Shown one piece after another: positions 1 to 8,709 of a stretch of 64,000 bases of DNA (positions are counted from its first letter, which is position 1; each line of letters begins with the position of its first letter). The stretch is from the NCBI GenBank assembly GCA_017642855.1, contig JAEPOO010000003.1, positions 150,292-214,291 on the forward strand, given 5' to 3'. The position numbers were made by a program, and so were the translations under genes. Origin of the DNA: Pseudomonadales bacterium. Its GTDB lineage: Bacteria > Pseudomonadota > Gammaproteobacteria > Pseudomonadales > Azotimanducaceae. The notes below the pieces were generated by a model. That model had not been told where the DNA came from. It did no database searches and worked only from the letters and a program-made list of their open reading frames with translations.

Positions 1-1
1 T

Positions 2-343
2 GCGCTCAACATCGAAGACTTTGAACGCATCCTGAAGGAACCTGATGCTTCACTGGTAGAGCAATACCAGGCATTAATGCACACCGAAGGATTGAAGCTG
101 GCATTCGAAGATACGGCTCTCCATCGCATCGCAGAGATCGCCTGGCAGGTGAATGAGCAAACAGAGAACATTGGTGCACGCCGACTTCATACGGTCATGG
201 AGAGACTTCTGGAAGAACTGTCTTTTGATGCGACCGATGTGGCCAGCCGGAACGATGGCCAGGTGATCGTCGATGTAGACTATGTCAATCAACATCTGGA
301 GAACCTGGCAGGCGACAGCGATCTATCGAGATATATTCTGTGA
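2..343 (+). CDS. hslU: HslU C-terminal end (ATPase subunit of HslUV protease), 5' truncated by window
   Basis: This is the last 113 codons of an open frame that enters from outside the window and stops at TGA 341-343. The residues match the C-terminal domain of HslU: an LxxxGLxLxF-type helix, the '[17 protein letters not shown]' segment containing the sensor-2 arginine region, and the conserved 'LSRYIL' tail that inserts into HslV. HslU is the AAA+ unfoldase that feeds substrates to the HslV peptidase in the cytoplasm. The next gene starts inside the stop codon (GTGA overlap), so the two are translationally coupled. hslV and the Walker motifs would lie upstream, outside the window. Confidence 0.95.
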   Translation, partial: ALNIEDFERILKEPDASLVEQYQALMHTEGLKLAFEDTALHRIAEIAWQVNEQTENIGARRLHTVMERLLEELSFDATDVASRNDGQVIVDVDYVNQHLENLAGDSDLSRYIL

Positions 344-711
344 GTCGACCTAGAGAAATCAATGTTCACAAAAAGTCGGCTATCCTCGAACTTGTCTATG
401 AGGATGGCAGCTCACACTCGCTGACTGCGGAATACCTCAGAGTTTTTTCACCGTCAGCAGAGGTCCAGGGACACGGTCCAGGGGAATCCGTCCTGCAGTT
501 TGGAAAGAAGGACGTGCAGTTTCTCGACTTCGAGCCTCAGGGCAACTACGCCATCAAGATCGTTTTCTCTGACGGCCACGACTCCGGCATCTACAGCTGG
601 GCCTATCTGGCCAAACTCGGCACAGACTACAAAGCAAACTGGTCAGGTTATCTGGAAGCGCTGGAAGCTGCGGGAAAGCGCCGAGAGCCGCAGTTCATCG
701 CCCTTTCCTGA
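340..711 (+). CDS. DUF971 family protein
   Basis: A 123-residue protein starting at GTG 340, overlapping the hslU stop by 4 nt. It belongs to the DUF971 family, also known as the N-terminal domain of gamma-butyrobetaine hydroxylase-like proteins: '[20 protein letters not shown]' near the start and '[17 protein letters not shown]' around residues 75-90 are the family's two conserved blocks. Stand-alone DUF971 genes directly after hslVU are common in gammaproteobacteria. Related domains bind iron, iron-sulfur clusters or zinc, but the bacterial protein has no firmly assigned role. The start is fixed by the overlap and by the match of the first residues to the family. Confidence 0.9.
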   Translation: MSRPREINVHKKSAILELVYEDGSSHSLTAEYLRVFSPSAEVQGHGPGESVLQFGKKDVQFLDFEPQGNYAIKIVFSDGHDSGIYSWAYLAKLGTDYKANWSGYLEALEAAGKRREPQFIALS

Positions 712-778
712 CCCTTTAAAAGCTCTGGGCAATCCTGAGTTACAATAGATGCTCCTTTAAAAATCGATACGCAGCGCA

Positions 779-1534
779 ATGAGCAGCGACTCTGAAGAAA
801 ATACCCACTTCGGGTTTAAGAGCATCCCCAGATCGGAGAAATCAGCGAGGGTCGCTGACGTCTTCCATTCGGTCGCCGAACGATACGACGTGATGAACGA
901 TCTGATGTCACTGGGCACCCATCGCGTCATGAAACAAATGACGGCAAACGCTACTCACGCGAGACCCGGACACACCGTCCTCGACCTGGCAGGCGGCACC
1001 GGTGATATGGCGGTCATACTGGCCGAGTATGTCGGGCGCGAAGGCCAGGTCTGTATCTGCGATATCAACGGCAGCATGCTCGTGGAAGGCAGAAACAAAC
1101 TGCTGAATCGCGGCATTATTGGTAACGTCACCTACGTTCAAGCCGATGGCGAACATCTGCCCTTTCCCGCGGAATCGTTTAACGCCATCACCATTGCCTT
1201 CGGGCTCAGGAACTTCACAGACAAAGATGCAGCACTGCGGTCCATGCACCGGGTCCTGAAACCAGGTGGCAAGCTGGTCGTGCTTGAATTCTCAAAACCA
1301 AGAAATGAATTCCTGAAAAACGCCTACAAAGGCTTTAACAGCCTGTGGCCCAAAGTTGGAAAGATGGTCACCGGCGATTCTGATAGCTATCAGTACCTGG
1401 TGGAATCCATCGAAATGCACCCTGATCAGGAAACACTTGCAGGCATGATCGAAGAAGCCGGCTTCAGTCGGGTACGCGTGCAGGATCTCGTCGGCGGTGT
1501 GGCCGCAATCCACGAGGGCATCAAACCCAGATGA
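779..1534 (+). CDS. ubiE: Ubiquinone/menaquinone biosynthesis C-methyltransferase UbiE
   Basis: A 251-residue SAM-dependent methyltransferase, the same length as Escherichia coli UbiE. It C-methylates the benzoquinol ring in ubiquinone synthesis (and demethylmenaquinol where present). The family signature 'YDVMNDLMSLGTHRVMK' is at residues 38-54, followed by the SAM-binding glycine motif 'VLDLAGGTGDMA' and the second family signature 'RVLKPGGKLVVLEFSKP'. The stop overlaps the next start (ATGA), so ubiE and ubiB are translationally coupled. In most gammaproteobacteria ubiJ lies between them; here it is absent. Upstream, a TACAAT (741-746) could be a -10 element, but no convincing -35 is seen. 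Confidence 0.97.
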   Translation: MSSDSEENTHFGFKSIPRSEKSARVADVFHSVAERYDVMNDLMSLGTHRVMKQMTANATHARPGHTVLDLAGGTGDMAVILAEYVGREGQVCICDINGSMLVEGRNKLLNRGIIGNVTYVQADGEHLPFPAESFNAITIAFGLRNFTDKDAALRSMHRVLKPGGKLVVLEFSKPRNEFLKNAYKGFNSLWPKVGKMVTGDSDSYQYLVESIEMHPDQETLAGMIEEAGFSRVRVQDLVGGVAAIHEGIKPR

Positions 1535-3174
1535 CTTTCTTTCGAGCGCTCAGCATTTTTTTTACTCTGGTGAAGTTCCGACTGGATCGGAACTTACCAG
1601 ACGACGCTCGATCCTGGTGGCTGAGTGCCCTCCTCTTTCCACTTCGCCTCATCAGAACTGACAAAAACAAAGCGGTCGCCGCAAGAAAGGCATTAGAGGC
1701 GCTGGGGCCAATTTTCATCAAATTTGGCCAACTGCTTTCCACTCGCAAAGACCTCTTCTCCGAGGAGATGTCGAGAGAGCTGGAAAAACTTCAGGACCAG
1801 GTACCACCGTTCGATTCCGCAGAAGCGAGGCGCATGATCGAACAAGACATTGGTACTTCCGTTGATGAGCTGTTCGACAACTTCAGTCATGATCCCATGG
1901 CTTCTGCCTCAGTCGCCCAAGTCCACCCCGCCACGCTGAAAACGGATCACGGTCCCAGAGAAGTTGTCGTCAAGGTCATACGACCAGGGATCGACAAAGT
2001 GATTCGCCGAGACATCAAGTTGATGTATTTCGGCGCACGTCTGTTGCAAAGATTCTGGCCGGATGCCAAGCGGCTCCATCCCATCGCCATCGTCCGTGAC
2101 TACGAACGAACCATCCTCGGGGAACTTGATCTGTCTCTCGAAGCGGCCAATACAAAACAGCTGAGAGAGAACTGGTACGGCAGCGGCAAACTTTACGTAC
2201 CTGTTGTGTACGAGGAATTTTCCTCTCGCCGCATCATGGTGATGGAACGGATATACGGTGTCACCGCCACCAATCTGGAAGCTCTGAAAGCCGAAGATAC
2301 AGACCTGAAAAAACTCGCACACCTGGGCGTGGAAATCTTTTTCACACAGGTTTTCGAGGACAACTTTTTCCATGCAGACATGCACCCTGGCAATGTCTTT
2401 GTCGATATCACTGACCCTGCGAACCCGACGTACATCGCACTGGATTGCGCGATCATCGGATCACTCACTGACAACGACAAAAACTACCTGGCGAGAAACC
2501 TGCTGGCCTTCTTCAGACGAGATTACGACGAAGTCGCAAAACTGCATGTGCAAAGCGGCTGGGTGCCCTCCAGCACCGATGTGGATGAGTTCTCTCGTGT
2601 GATTCGTCAGGTTGTTGATCCTTTTTTTCAGAAACCAATCAAAGACATTTCATTCGGCAACGTTCTGCTCGAGCTTTTTGATACCGCCAGACACTTCGAT
2701 ATGGAAGTACAGCCTCAACTTGTGCTGCTCCAGAAAACCCTCATCAATATCGAGGGCATGGGCAGACAGATTTATCCGGACCTTGACCTCTGGGAGACCG
2801 CAGCACCATTCATGGAACGCTGGATGAACGAGCGAGTCGGCATCGCCGGACTGATCCGGAGAATTTCAGAGAACGCACCTCGCTGGATAGATCAGCTGCC
2901 GGATATCCCGGATCTCGCCTACAACACAATGGTCGAGATCAGAGAACTTACTGAACAGACTCGACATCAGGCACAAACCCTGGGGGAGGTCAGACAGGCG
3001 CTTCAGGCACAGAACCAGAAGTCCCGTTACCAGAAGCTGGGTGGTATCGCACTGATCGGTGCCATCCTTAGTCTGCTGTTACCCGCAACCGGATACACGG
3101 CCGTGATCGACCCGGTCCTTTCAGGGTCAGTACTTGGCACCTTGGGCATCTACTGGCTGTACATTCACGCCTGA
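1531..3174 (+). CDS. ubiB: Ubiquinone biosynthesis regulatory ATPase/kinase-like protein UbiB
   Basis: A 547-residue member of the ABC1/ADCK/UbiB atypical kinase family, needed for ubiquinone biosynthesis at the inner membrane. The family-specific KxGQ motif is seen as 'KFGQLLSTRKDL' near residue 72. The alanine-rich loop is 'ASASVAQVH', the ATP-site lysine lies in 'VVVKVIRPG', the catalytic loop is 'FFHADMHPGNVFV', and 'ALDCAIIGSL' replaces the DFG motif, as UbiB proteins do. Two hydrophobic segments at the C-terminus (about residues 505-545) are the expected membrane anchor. It overlaps ubiE by 4 nt and precedes hisI, the usual order apart from the missing ubiJ. Confidence 0.97.
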   Translation: MTFFRALSIFFTLVKFRLDRNLPDDARSWWLSALLFPLRLIRTDKNKAVAARKALEALGPIFIKFGQLLSTRKDLFSEEMSRELEKLQDQVPPFDSAEARRMIEQDIGTSVDELFDNFSHDPMASASVAQVHPATLKTDHGPREVVVKVIRPGIDKVIRRDIKLMYFGARLLQRFWPDAKRLHPIAIVRDYERTILGELDLSLEAANTKQLRENWYGSGKLYVPVVYEEFSSRRIMVMERIYGVTATNLEALKAEDTDLKKLAHLGVEIFFTQVFEDNFFHADMHPGNVFVDITDPANPTYIALDCAIIGSLTDNDKNYLARNLLAFFRRDYDEVAKLHVQSGWVPSSTDVDEFSRVIRQVVDPFFQKPIKDISFGNVLLELFDTARHFDMEVQPQLVLLQKTLINIEGMGRQIYPDLDLWETAAPFMERWMNERVGIAGLIRRISENAPRWIDQLPDIPDLAYNTMVEIRELTEQTRHQAQTLGEVRQALQAQNQKSRYQKLGGIALIGAILSLLLPATGYTAVIDPVLSGSVLGTLGIYWLYIHA

Positions 3175-3217
3175 CGTGATATTCTCGCCGCCCTTTTTGG
3201 TCTGAGTCCCCAGCGAA

Positions 3218-3619
3218 ATGGACACCATAAACGAAGATTGGCTGAACGACGTTGTCTTCAACGATGATGGTCTGGTGCCCGTGATCGCACAGGATCACGT
3301 GACCAAGCGAGTCCTCATGGTTGCCTATATGAATCGCGAGGCTCTGCTCGAAACCGTCAAAACCGAAAAAGCGATTTACTGGTCACGATCCCGGCAACAG
3401 TTCTGGCGCAAGGGAGAATCCTCAGGTCACGAACAGCGGGTTAAGGACATCCAGCTGGACTGCGATGGTGATGTGCTAACATTGATGGTTGAACAAATTG
3501 GCGGAATCGCCTGCCACACCGGCAGAAACTCTTGTTTTTACAAACAGTTAACTCCGGAAGGCTGGATGGATGCAGAGCCTGTGCTGAAGGATCCCAGCGA
3601 GATATATGCCGATGGATGA
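3218..3619 (+). CDS. hisI: Phosphoribosyl-AMP cyclohydrolase HisI
   Basis: A 133-residue single-domain HisI that opens the purine ring of phosphoribosyl-AMP, the third step of histidine synthesis. Diagnostic motifs are '[12 protein letters not shown]', '[18 protein letters not shown]', the metal-binding 'LDCDGD' and the cysteine/histidine-containing '[11 protein letters not shown]' near the C-terminus. The start ATG at 3218 has only a weak ribosome site but matches the usual N-terminus. Its 3' end overlaps hisE by 14 nt. Placement between ubiB and tatA is the standard Pseudomonas-type arrangement. Confidence 0.96.
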   Translation: MDTINEDWLNDVVFNDDGLVPVIAQDHVTKRVLMVAYMNREALLETVKTEKAIYWSRSRQQFWRKGESSGHEQRVKDIQLDCDGDVLTLMVEQIGGIACHTGRNSCFYKQLTPEGWMDAEPVLKDPSEIYADG

Positions 3620-3941
3620 CATCTTGGAAAAGCTGACGACACTGCTGGAAGAACGCAGAAACGCAGACCCGAACAGCTCCTATGTTGCCAATCTCCATGA
3701 AAAGGGATTGAACAGAATCCTCGAAAAAGTCGGCGAAGAGGCGACCGAGGTCATAATCGCAGCAAAAGACGCAGGGAATAAAACAGATAACACCGACGTT
3801 ATCAAAGAAACCGCTGATCTGTGGTTTCACACCCTGGTGATGCTAAATCACCTGGATGCATCTTCCGCTGAAGTGCTGGAAGAGCTGGAAAGAAGATTTG
3901 GAGTCTCCGGACTCGAGGAAAAAGCATCGCGATCTCAGTGA
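3606..3941 (+). CDS. hisE: Phosphoribosyl-ATP pyrophosphatase HisE
   Basis: A 111-residue all-alpha MazG-like pyrophosphatase that hydrolyses phosphoribosyl-ATP to phosphoribosyl-AMP, the step before HisI. The active-site helix pattern is visible: '[14 protein letters not shown]' and '[14 protein letters not shown]', supplying the ExxE and ExxD metal ligands. The start may be ATG 3606 or ATG 3612; 3606 is preferred because an AAGGA-like sequence lies upstream and the hisI overlap suggests coupled translation. It is followed by tatA after 24 nt. Confidence 0.95.
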   Translation: MPMDDILEKLTTLLEERRNADPNSSYVANLHEKGLNRILEKVGEEATEVIIAAKDAGNKTDNTDVIKETADLWFHTLVMLNHLDASSAEVLEELERRFGVSGLEEKASRSQ

Positions 3942-3965
3942 TCGTCAGATTAGAGGAGAATCATC

Positions 3966-4178
3966 ATGTCCTTTGGCGTAACAGAACTCATTATTATCCT
4001 GGTCATTGTGCTGCTTTTATTCGGCACATCCAAACTCAAGTCCCTGGGTACTGACCTAGGCTCTGCCATCAAGGGATTCCGCTCAGCCGTGACAGACGAA
4101 GAAGCGCAAAAGTCGGAAGTTGCTGAGAATGATGAGGGTGAGAAGACCGTCGAACAGACTTCTGAATCCTCACAGTAA
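3966..4178 (+). CDS. tatA: Sec-independent protein translocase subunit TatA
   Basis: A 70-residue membrane protein of the twin-arginine translocase. It has a single N-terminal transmembrane helix ('[14 protein letters not shown]', about residues 7-20), the family hinge '[20 protein letters not shown]' forming the amphipathic helix, and a charged tail. TatA oligomers form the export pathway for folded proteins. A clear ribosome site (GAGGAGAA) sits 5 nt upstream of ATG. It opens a tatABC unit with 32 nt to tatB. Confidence 0.95.
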   Translation: MSFGVTELIIILVIVLLLFGTSKLKSLGTDLGSAIKGFRSAVTDEEAQKSEVAENDEGEKTVEQTSESSQ

Positions 4179-4210
4179 TCCGGCCCTGAATTACGGGAAG
4201 GCATTTCGTC

Positions 4211-4600
4211 ATGTTTGACATCGGTTTTCCAGAACTGATGATGATCAGCATCGTCGCCCTGCTGGTTATCGGTCCGGAAAAGCTTCCCGAAACCATCCGA
4301 ACCATCTCCCTTTGGGTGGGACGACTGCAACGAAGCTTCACCAACATCCGACGTGAAATCGAAAACGAAATTGGTGCTGATGAAATTAGAGCCCAGCTTC
4401 ATAACGAAAGCATCATGAAGGACCTGGAAGAAACAAAGAACGCCATCAACGAAGCGCACCGGGAAGTACAAAAAGACGTGCGCGAAACTCTGGAAGCTGC
4501 CGAAACCGAAGCAAAAGACATCGCTTCATTGAGCAACACCAAGAGCAACAAAGAGACCAATAAAGAAACGAAAACAGAGACCAGCAGCAGCGGATCATGA
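4211..4600 (+). CDS. tatB: Sec-independent protein translocase subunit TatB
   Basis: A 129-residue TatB with the diagnostic start '[26 protein letters not shown]'-type sequence (residues 1-26): one transmembrane helix, the GPxxLP hinge, then a long amphipathic helix and a hydrophilic tail rich in Lys, Asn, Glu and Thr. TatB works with TatC as the receptor for twin-arginine signal peptides. Its stop overlaps the tatC start (ATGA, 4597-4600), so the two are translationally coupled. Confidence 0.95.
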   Translation: MFDIGFPELMMISIVALLVIGPEKLPETIRTISLWVGRLQRSFTNIRREIENEIGADEIRAQLHNESIMKDLEETKNAINEAHREVQKDVRETLEAAETEAKDIASLSNTKSNKETNKETKTETSSSGS

Positions 4601-5358
4601 GCGAACAGGAAACCATCGACCAGGGACAGCCCCTGGTAGAACATCTGATCGAACTCAGGACGCGCATCCTGCACGCCATCCTTTCTGTTCTGATTATCTT
4701 TCTACCACTGTTCGCCTTCTCAAACGAAATCTACACCTACATCTCAGAACCGCTCAGACAGTTTCTGCCCGAGGGGACCACCATGATTGCGACGGAGGTG
4801 GCGTCGCCTTTTCTCACGCCTTTCAAACTGACCATCGTACTGGCCGTGTTTATCGCCATGCCCTACATCCTGCACCAGCTTTGGAGCTTTATCGCACCCG
4901 GGCTATACAGCAATGAGAAGAAAGTTGCCGCGCCGCTACTGGCCAGCAGCATCATTCTTTTCTACACCGGCATCGCATTCGCGTTTTATGTGGTGTTCCC
5001 ATTGGTGTTCGGTTTCTTCACCTCGGTTGCGCCGGACGGCGTCACCATCATGACGGACATCAATCGCTATCTGGATTTCGTGCTGAAACTGTTTTTTGCT
5101 TTTGGTCTCGCTTTCGAGATACCCATTGCGACCGTATTGTTAATCTGGACCGGCGCCACCACTGCTGACGCCATGGGTAAAAAGCGCCCCTACGTCATCG
5201 TTGGCTGTTTTATCGTGGGCATGCTCCTCACGCCACCCGACGTGATTTCCCAAATTTTGCTGGCACTGCCGATGTGGCTACTCTTTGAAACAGGCATCGT
5301 CTTCGCTCGAGTCTTCAGGCTGGGTGAAAAAGAAAGCGACGCCGGCATAGCTGATTAG
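4597..5358 (+). CDS. tatC: Sec-independent protein translocase subunit TatC
   Basis: A 253-residue polytopic inner-membrane protein with six predicted transmembrane helices. Family landmarks are '[16 protein letters not shown]' at the cytoplasmic N-terminus, '[21 protein letters not shown]' (first loop) and 'FGLAFEIPI' in helix four, whose glutamate is conserved. TatC recognises twin-arginine signal peptides. It closes the ubiE-ubiB-hisI-hisE-tatABC run; the next gene is convergent on the minus strand 30 nt away. Confidence 0.97.
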   Translation: MSEQETIDQGQPLVEHLIELRTRILHAILSVLIIFLPLFAFSNEIYTYISEPLRQFLPEGTTMIATEVASPFLTPFKLTIVLAVFIAMPYILHQLWSFIAPGLYSNEKKVAAPLLASSIILFYTGIAFAFYVVFPLVFGFFTSVAPDGVTIMTDINRYLDFVLKLFFAFGLAFEIPIATVLLIWTGATTADAMGKKRPYVIVGCFIVGMLLTPPDVISQILLALPMWLLFETGIVFARVFRLGEKESDAGIAD

Positions 5359-5380
5359 CAGCGCCTTCAGCGCGTGACCC

Positions 5381-5398
5381 GCAAAGCGTCAGCTTTGC
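5381..5398. other. Stem-loop between convergent tatC and dtd
   Basis: GCAAAGC (5381-5387), loop GTCA, GCTTTGC (5392-5398) forms a perfect 7-bp stem. It overlaps the 3' end of dtd, including its stop codon, and lies 22 nt after the tatC stop. There is no T-tract on either side, so it is at best a weak or Rho-assisted terminator or a 3'-end protecting hairpin for the two convergent messages. Confidence 0.4.
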
Positions 5399-5823
5399 AA
5401 GAAGAAAGTCACCGGTCCGTCGTTGGTTAACGACACTTTCATATCCGCACCAAACTTCCCGGTGGCAACCGTCACCTGTTTCCCTGCCTTTTCGACAAAC
5501 TCGTTATAAAGCCATTCAGCGTCTTCAGGTGGTGCAGCCGAGGAAAAAGACGGCCTGAGCCCCTTTTTGGTATCCGCAGCAAGCGTAAACTGAGAAACGA
5601 TCATCAGCTCGCCGCCCACATCTAATAACGATCGATTCATGTGCCCCTTCTCGTCCCCGAAGACACGATAGTTGAGCGTTTTATTGAGCAACTTTTCCAG
5701 ATCAGCGCTGTTGTCACCTTTTTCAATGCCGAGCAGTAAAAGCAATCCGGGTCCAATCGCACCGCTGGGTTCACCATCCGCAATGACGTCGGCCGCAGTG
5801 ACTCGCTGAATAAGGCCGATCAT
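5389..5823 (-). CDS. dtd: D-aminoacyl-tRNA deacylase Dtd
   Basis: A 144-residue cytoplasmic enzyme that hydrolyses D-amino acids from mischarged tRNA. The two family motifs are visible: 'SQFTLAADTKKGLRPSF' (the SQxTL block, residues 77-93) and 'NDGPVTF' near the C-terminus, corresponding to the NxGPxT cross-subunit motif with Asp at the second position. Length is standard. It follows pip by 11 nt in the same direction, giving a typA-pip-dtd order. Confidence 0.96.
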   Translation of the reverse strand: MIGLIQRVTAADVIADGEPSGAIGPGLLLLLGIEKGDNSADLEKLLNKTLNYRVFGDEKGHMNRSLLDVGGELMIVSQFTLAADTKKGLRPSFSSAAPPEDAEWLYNEFVEKAGKQVTVATGKFGADMKVSLTNDGPVTFFLQS

Positions 5824-5834
5824 AAGACGTCAGA

Positions 5835-6812
5835 CTAGACGCCGAAGTTTTCTTCGAAACGCAGCGACATGTCCCGGGTGGCTCTGATCAACGCATCGAT
5901 CATTGCAGGTTCTGTCGCTGAATGTCCTGCCTCCCGAACAATGTAGAGCTGAGACGTTGGCCAGACTTTCCTCAGGTCATGAGCGTTGTCCAGCGGCGAG
6001 ACACAATCAAAACGCCCATGCACAATGATGCCGGGAATGTCCTTCAGAACACCGGCATTATCCAGCAGCTGTTCTGGCTCGAGGAAACACTGGTTCTTAA
6101 AGTAATGCGTGGCAATCAAACAGCGTGCGTGGGCCCGACCGCCGTCTGAGAAGTGCTTTATCAACCTGGGGTTTGGGTGCAGCGTCGAGGCATGAGCTTC
6201 CCAGGTAGACCAGGCTTTGGCAGCCGCCATTCGAGCAAGCTCGTTGTCCTGCTGCATAAGTTCGTTGTACGCATCGCAACAACCTGATTTGTCGGCTTCC
6301 CTGCCCATTGTTTTGATCGGCGCCACAAAGTCTTCCCAGTGATCCGGAAAAAAACGACTCGCGCCTTCTTCATAAAACCAATCAATGTCTTGCTGTCGGC
6401 CAAGGAAGATACCTCTCAGAATCAGCCCCAGGACATGATTGGGATGGGCTTCTGCATAGGCCAGACCAAGCGTTGCGCCCCAGCCACCGCCGAACACGAC
6501 CCACTTATCAACGCCGAGGTATTCACGAATCTTTTCCATATCTGAAACAAGATCTGCCGTCGTGTTGTTGGTGAGTTCGGTGTGTGGCACAGATCGACCA
6601 GCGCCTCGCTGATCAAAAAGGATGATTCGATACTTCTCAGGGTTAAAGAAACACCGCGAGTTAAATTCACAGCCGGACCCGGGTCCGCCGTGCACAAAAA
6701 CAATAGGAATACCGTCCACGCTTCCGCTTTCGTCCACATATAACTCGTGAACATCATCAACTTTTACGTTGTGACGGGCGTAGGGCTTAATGTCCGGATA
6801 TAGCGGTAGCAT
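5835..6812 (-). CDS. pip: Prolyl iminopeptidase (alpha/beta hydrolase) with Ser nucleophile replaced by Gly
   Basis: A 325-residue protein matching prolyl iminopeptidase (S33 family) along its whole length: N-terminal 'LYPDIKPYARHNVKVDDVHELYV', oxyanion 'HGGPGSG', 'DQRGAGRS', and the C-terminal 'HGRFDCVSPL' (acid) and 'EAGHSATEP' (base). The family removes N-terminal proline from peptides with a Ser-Asp-His triad. The nucleophile elbow, normally GGSWG, here reads GGGWG: residue 110 (codon at 6483-6485, GGC) is glycine, one base from an AGC serine. As written the protein should lack normal hydrolase activity. It may be a non-catalytic homologue, a recent mutation or a base error. It sits between dtd and typA as in related bacteria. 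Confidence 0.9.
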   Translation of the reverse strand: MLPLYPDIKPYARHNVKVDDVHELYVDESGSVDGIPIVFVHGGPGSGCEFNSRCFFNPEKYRIILFDQRGAGRSVPHTELTNNTTADLVSDMEKIREYLGVDKWVVFGGGWGATLGLAYAEAHPNHVLGLILRGIFLGRQQDIDWFYEEGASRFFPDHWEDFVAPIKTMGREADKSGCCDAYNELMQQDNELARMAAAKAWSTWEAHASTLHPNPRLIKHFSDGGRAHARCLIATHYFKNQCFLEPEQLLDNAGVLKDIPGIIVHGRFDCVSPLDNAHDLRKVWPTSQLYIVREAGHSATEPAMIDALIRATRDMSLRFEENFGV

Positions 6813-6826
6813 GGTTGTGTCTTCCC

Positions 6827-8650
6827 TCAGGCAACCTTCGCTCTGGCTGCGCGCTTTCTTTCGTTCTCAGTCAGAAGCTTCTTCCTAATTCGAATGTGGT
6901 TGGGTGTCACCTCAACCAACTCGTCTTCCCCAATAAATTCAATCGCAGCTTCGAGCGAATGCCGCACCGGTGGCGTCAGCATAATGTTCTCATCGCTACC
7001 CGAGGCGCGAATGTTGGTGAGCTGTTTTTCCTTGAGAGGATTAACCGGCAAATCGTTGCCTCTGGAGTGCAGTCCGACAACCATACCTTCATAAATTTCT
7101 TCATTAGGTCCAACAAACAGTCGACCTCGGGCCTGCAAATTGTTGAGCGCGAAACCAACACTTTTACCGCTGGCCATTGAAATCAACACACCGTTGTTGC
7201 GGCTCGCAATGTCTTCGCTGACAACCTCGCCGTAGTGCGAGAATACACTATTCATCATGCCCGTACCGGAGGTCATGGTCAGGAAGTCGGAGCGAAACCC
7301 AATCAGCGCACGTGTGGGAACAACAAATTCGAGTCGAGTCCTGCCAGAGCCGTCCGGTAGCATATTGGTCATGGTGGCTTTGCGCTGCCCCAGTTCTTCC
7401 ATGATGCTTCCCTGGTGTTCGTCATCAATATCGATCATCAGGTTCTCAAACGGTTCTTCCAGCTGACCGTCGACCTCATGAAAGATCACTTCCGGTCTAC
7501 CAACTGCCAGTTCGTAACCTTCCCGCCGCATGGTTTCAATCAACACGGAGAGATGTAACTCGCCTCGTCCCGAGACTTTAAAGCGATCTGCATGCTCTGT
7601 TTCTTCGACTCGCAGCGCCACGTTATAGAGCAGTTCCCTGTCCAACCGTTCTTTGATGTGACGGCTGGTCACAAACTTGCCGTCTTTACCAGCAAATGGT
7701 GATGTATTGACCTGAAAGGTCATCGAGATGGTCGGCTCATCGACCTGCAACGGCGGCAGCGCCTCGGGATGACCGAGCGCACAAACGGTGTCTGAGATCT
7801 GGATATCTTCCAGGCCACTGATACACACAATGTCACCGGCAGAAGCGCTTTCCACCGGCGAACGATCCAGACCGTTGTAACCCATGACCTGAAGAATCTT
7901 TCCCTTTCGCTCTTCACCCTCTCTGGACACAACGACAACCTGATCTCCTGTGTTCACCTGGCCACGGGTGATTCGCCCCAGCCCGATGACACCGACGTAA
8001 CTGCTGTAGTCCAGCGCACTGATCTGCATCTGAAAAGGTCCATCTTCCGTCGCATCCGGCGGGGGCACCTGCTCTGTGATGATTTCCAGGAGACAAGAAA
8101 GATCATCTTCAAGTTCGTCCGCCGAGCGCCCCGCTTTCCCATGGATCGCCGATCCATAGATTACCGGGAAATCCAGCTGTTCATCATTCGCCCCAAGCTG
8201 GTCAAACAGCTCAAAAACTTCATCGACAACCCAGTCAGGTCTGGCACCGTCCCGATCAATCTTGTTGACCATAACAATCGGGTTCAGGCCATTCTCAAAG
8301 GCCTTGCTCGTGACAAACCGCGTCTGGGGCATCGGTCCCTCTACAGCGTCGACCAGCAGCAGCACGGAATCCACCATGGAGAGGATTCGTTCAACTTCGC
8401 CGCCGAAGTCCGCGTGTCCCGGGGTATCGACAATGTTGATGCGGTAATCCTTCCAGTTCAGCGCCGTATTTTTTGCCAGGATCGTAATGCCGCGTTCTTT
8501 CTCCAGATCATTGGAGTCCATGAGGCGCTCACCCTCGTCTTCGCCCCGCTGCAAGGCACCAGCCTGCGCCAGGAGCTTATCTATGAGCGTGGTTTTGCCG
8601 TGATCGACGTGAGCGATTATCGCGATATTGCGTAGTGCTGAATGATCCAT
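6827..8650 (-). CDS. typA: Translational GTPase TypA/BipA
   Basis: A ribosome-associated GTPase of 607 residues when started at ATG 8650 ('[22 protein letters not shown]'-type sequence); the open frame reaches 25 codons further but that part does not resemble the family. G1 'HVDHGKTT', G2 'ERGITI', G3 'DTPGHADFG' and G4 'NKIDR' are all present, followed by EF-Tu domain II and EF-G-like domains III and V and the TypA-specific C-terminal domain. BipA assists 50S assembly and translation under stress or cold. It is divergent from the thiouridylase gene and first in the typA-pip-dtd set. Confidence 0.97.
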   Translation of the reverse strand: MDHSALRNIAIIAHVDHGKTTLIDKLLAQAGALQRGEDEGERLMDSNDLEKERGITILAKNTALNWKDYRINIVDTPGHADFGGEVERILSMVDSVLLLVDAVEGPMPQTRFVTSKAFENGLNPIVMVNKIDRDGARPDWVVDEVFELFDQLGANDEQLDFPVIYGSAIHGKAGRSADELEDDLSCLLEIITEQVPPPDATEDGPFQMQISALDYSSYVGVIGLGRITRGQVNTGDQVVVVSREGEERKGKILQVMGYNGLDRSPVESASAGDIVCISGLEDIQISDTVCALGHPEALPPLQVDEPTISMTFQVNTSPFAGKDGKFVTSRHIKERLDRELLYNVALRVEETEHADRFKVSGRGELHLSVLIETMRREGYELAVGRPEVIFHEVDGQLEEPFENLMIDIDDEHQGSIMEELGQRKATMTNMLPDGSGRTRLEFVVPTRALIGFRSDFLTMTSGTGMMNSVFSHYGEVVSEDIASRNNGVLISMASGKSVGFALNNLQARGRLFVGPNEEIYEGMVVGLHSRGNDLPVNPLKEKQLTNIRASGSDENIMLTPPVRHSLEAAIEFIGEDELVEVTPNHIRIRKKLLTENERKRAARAKVA

Positions 8651-8689
8651 GAGGGACAGGCGCTTTGTGGGGGTCGGAAAACGGGCGGC

Positions 8690-8701
8690 ATTATATATAA
8701 T
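8690..8701. promoter_or_regulatory. Palindromic shared -10 region between typA and the thiolation gene
   Basis: ATTATATATAAT is a 12-bp perfect palindrome that supplies TATAAT on the plus strand (8696-8701) and TATAAT on the minus strand (8690-8695 complement). The intergenic space is only 59 bp. On the minus strand it would give a leader of about 30 nt for typA. On the plus strand the start ATG (8710) lies only 8 nt beyond the -10, so that message would be leaderless or nearly so. -35 elements are weak on both strands. Confidence 0.5.
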
Positions 8702-8709
8702 TCGCGGCC

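Noticed and set aside
2430..2470. Replacement of the kinase DFG motif by DCA in UbiB
   Set aside because: UbiB proteins typically have a DCG-like sequence there; one Ala variation is unremarkable.
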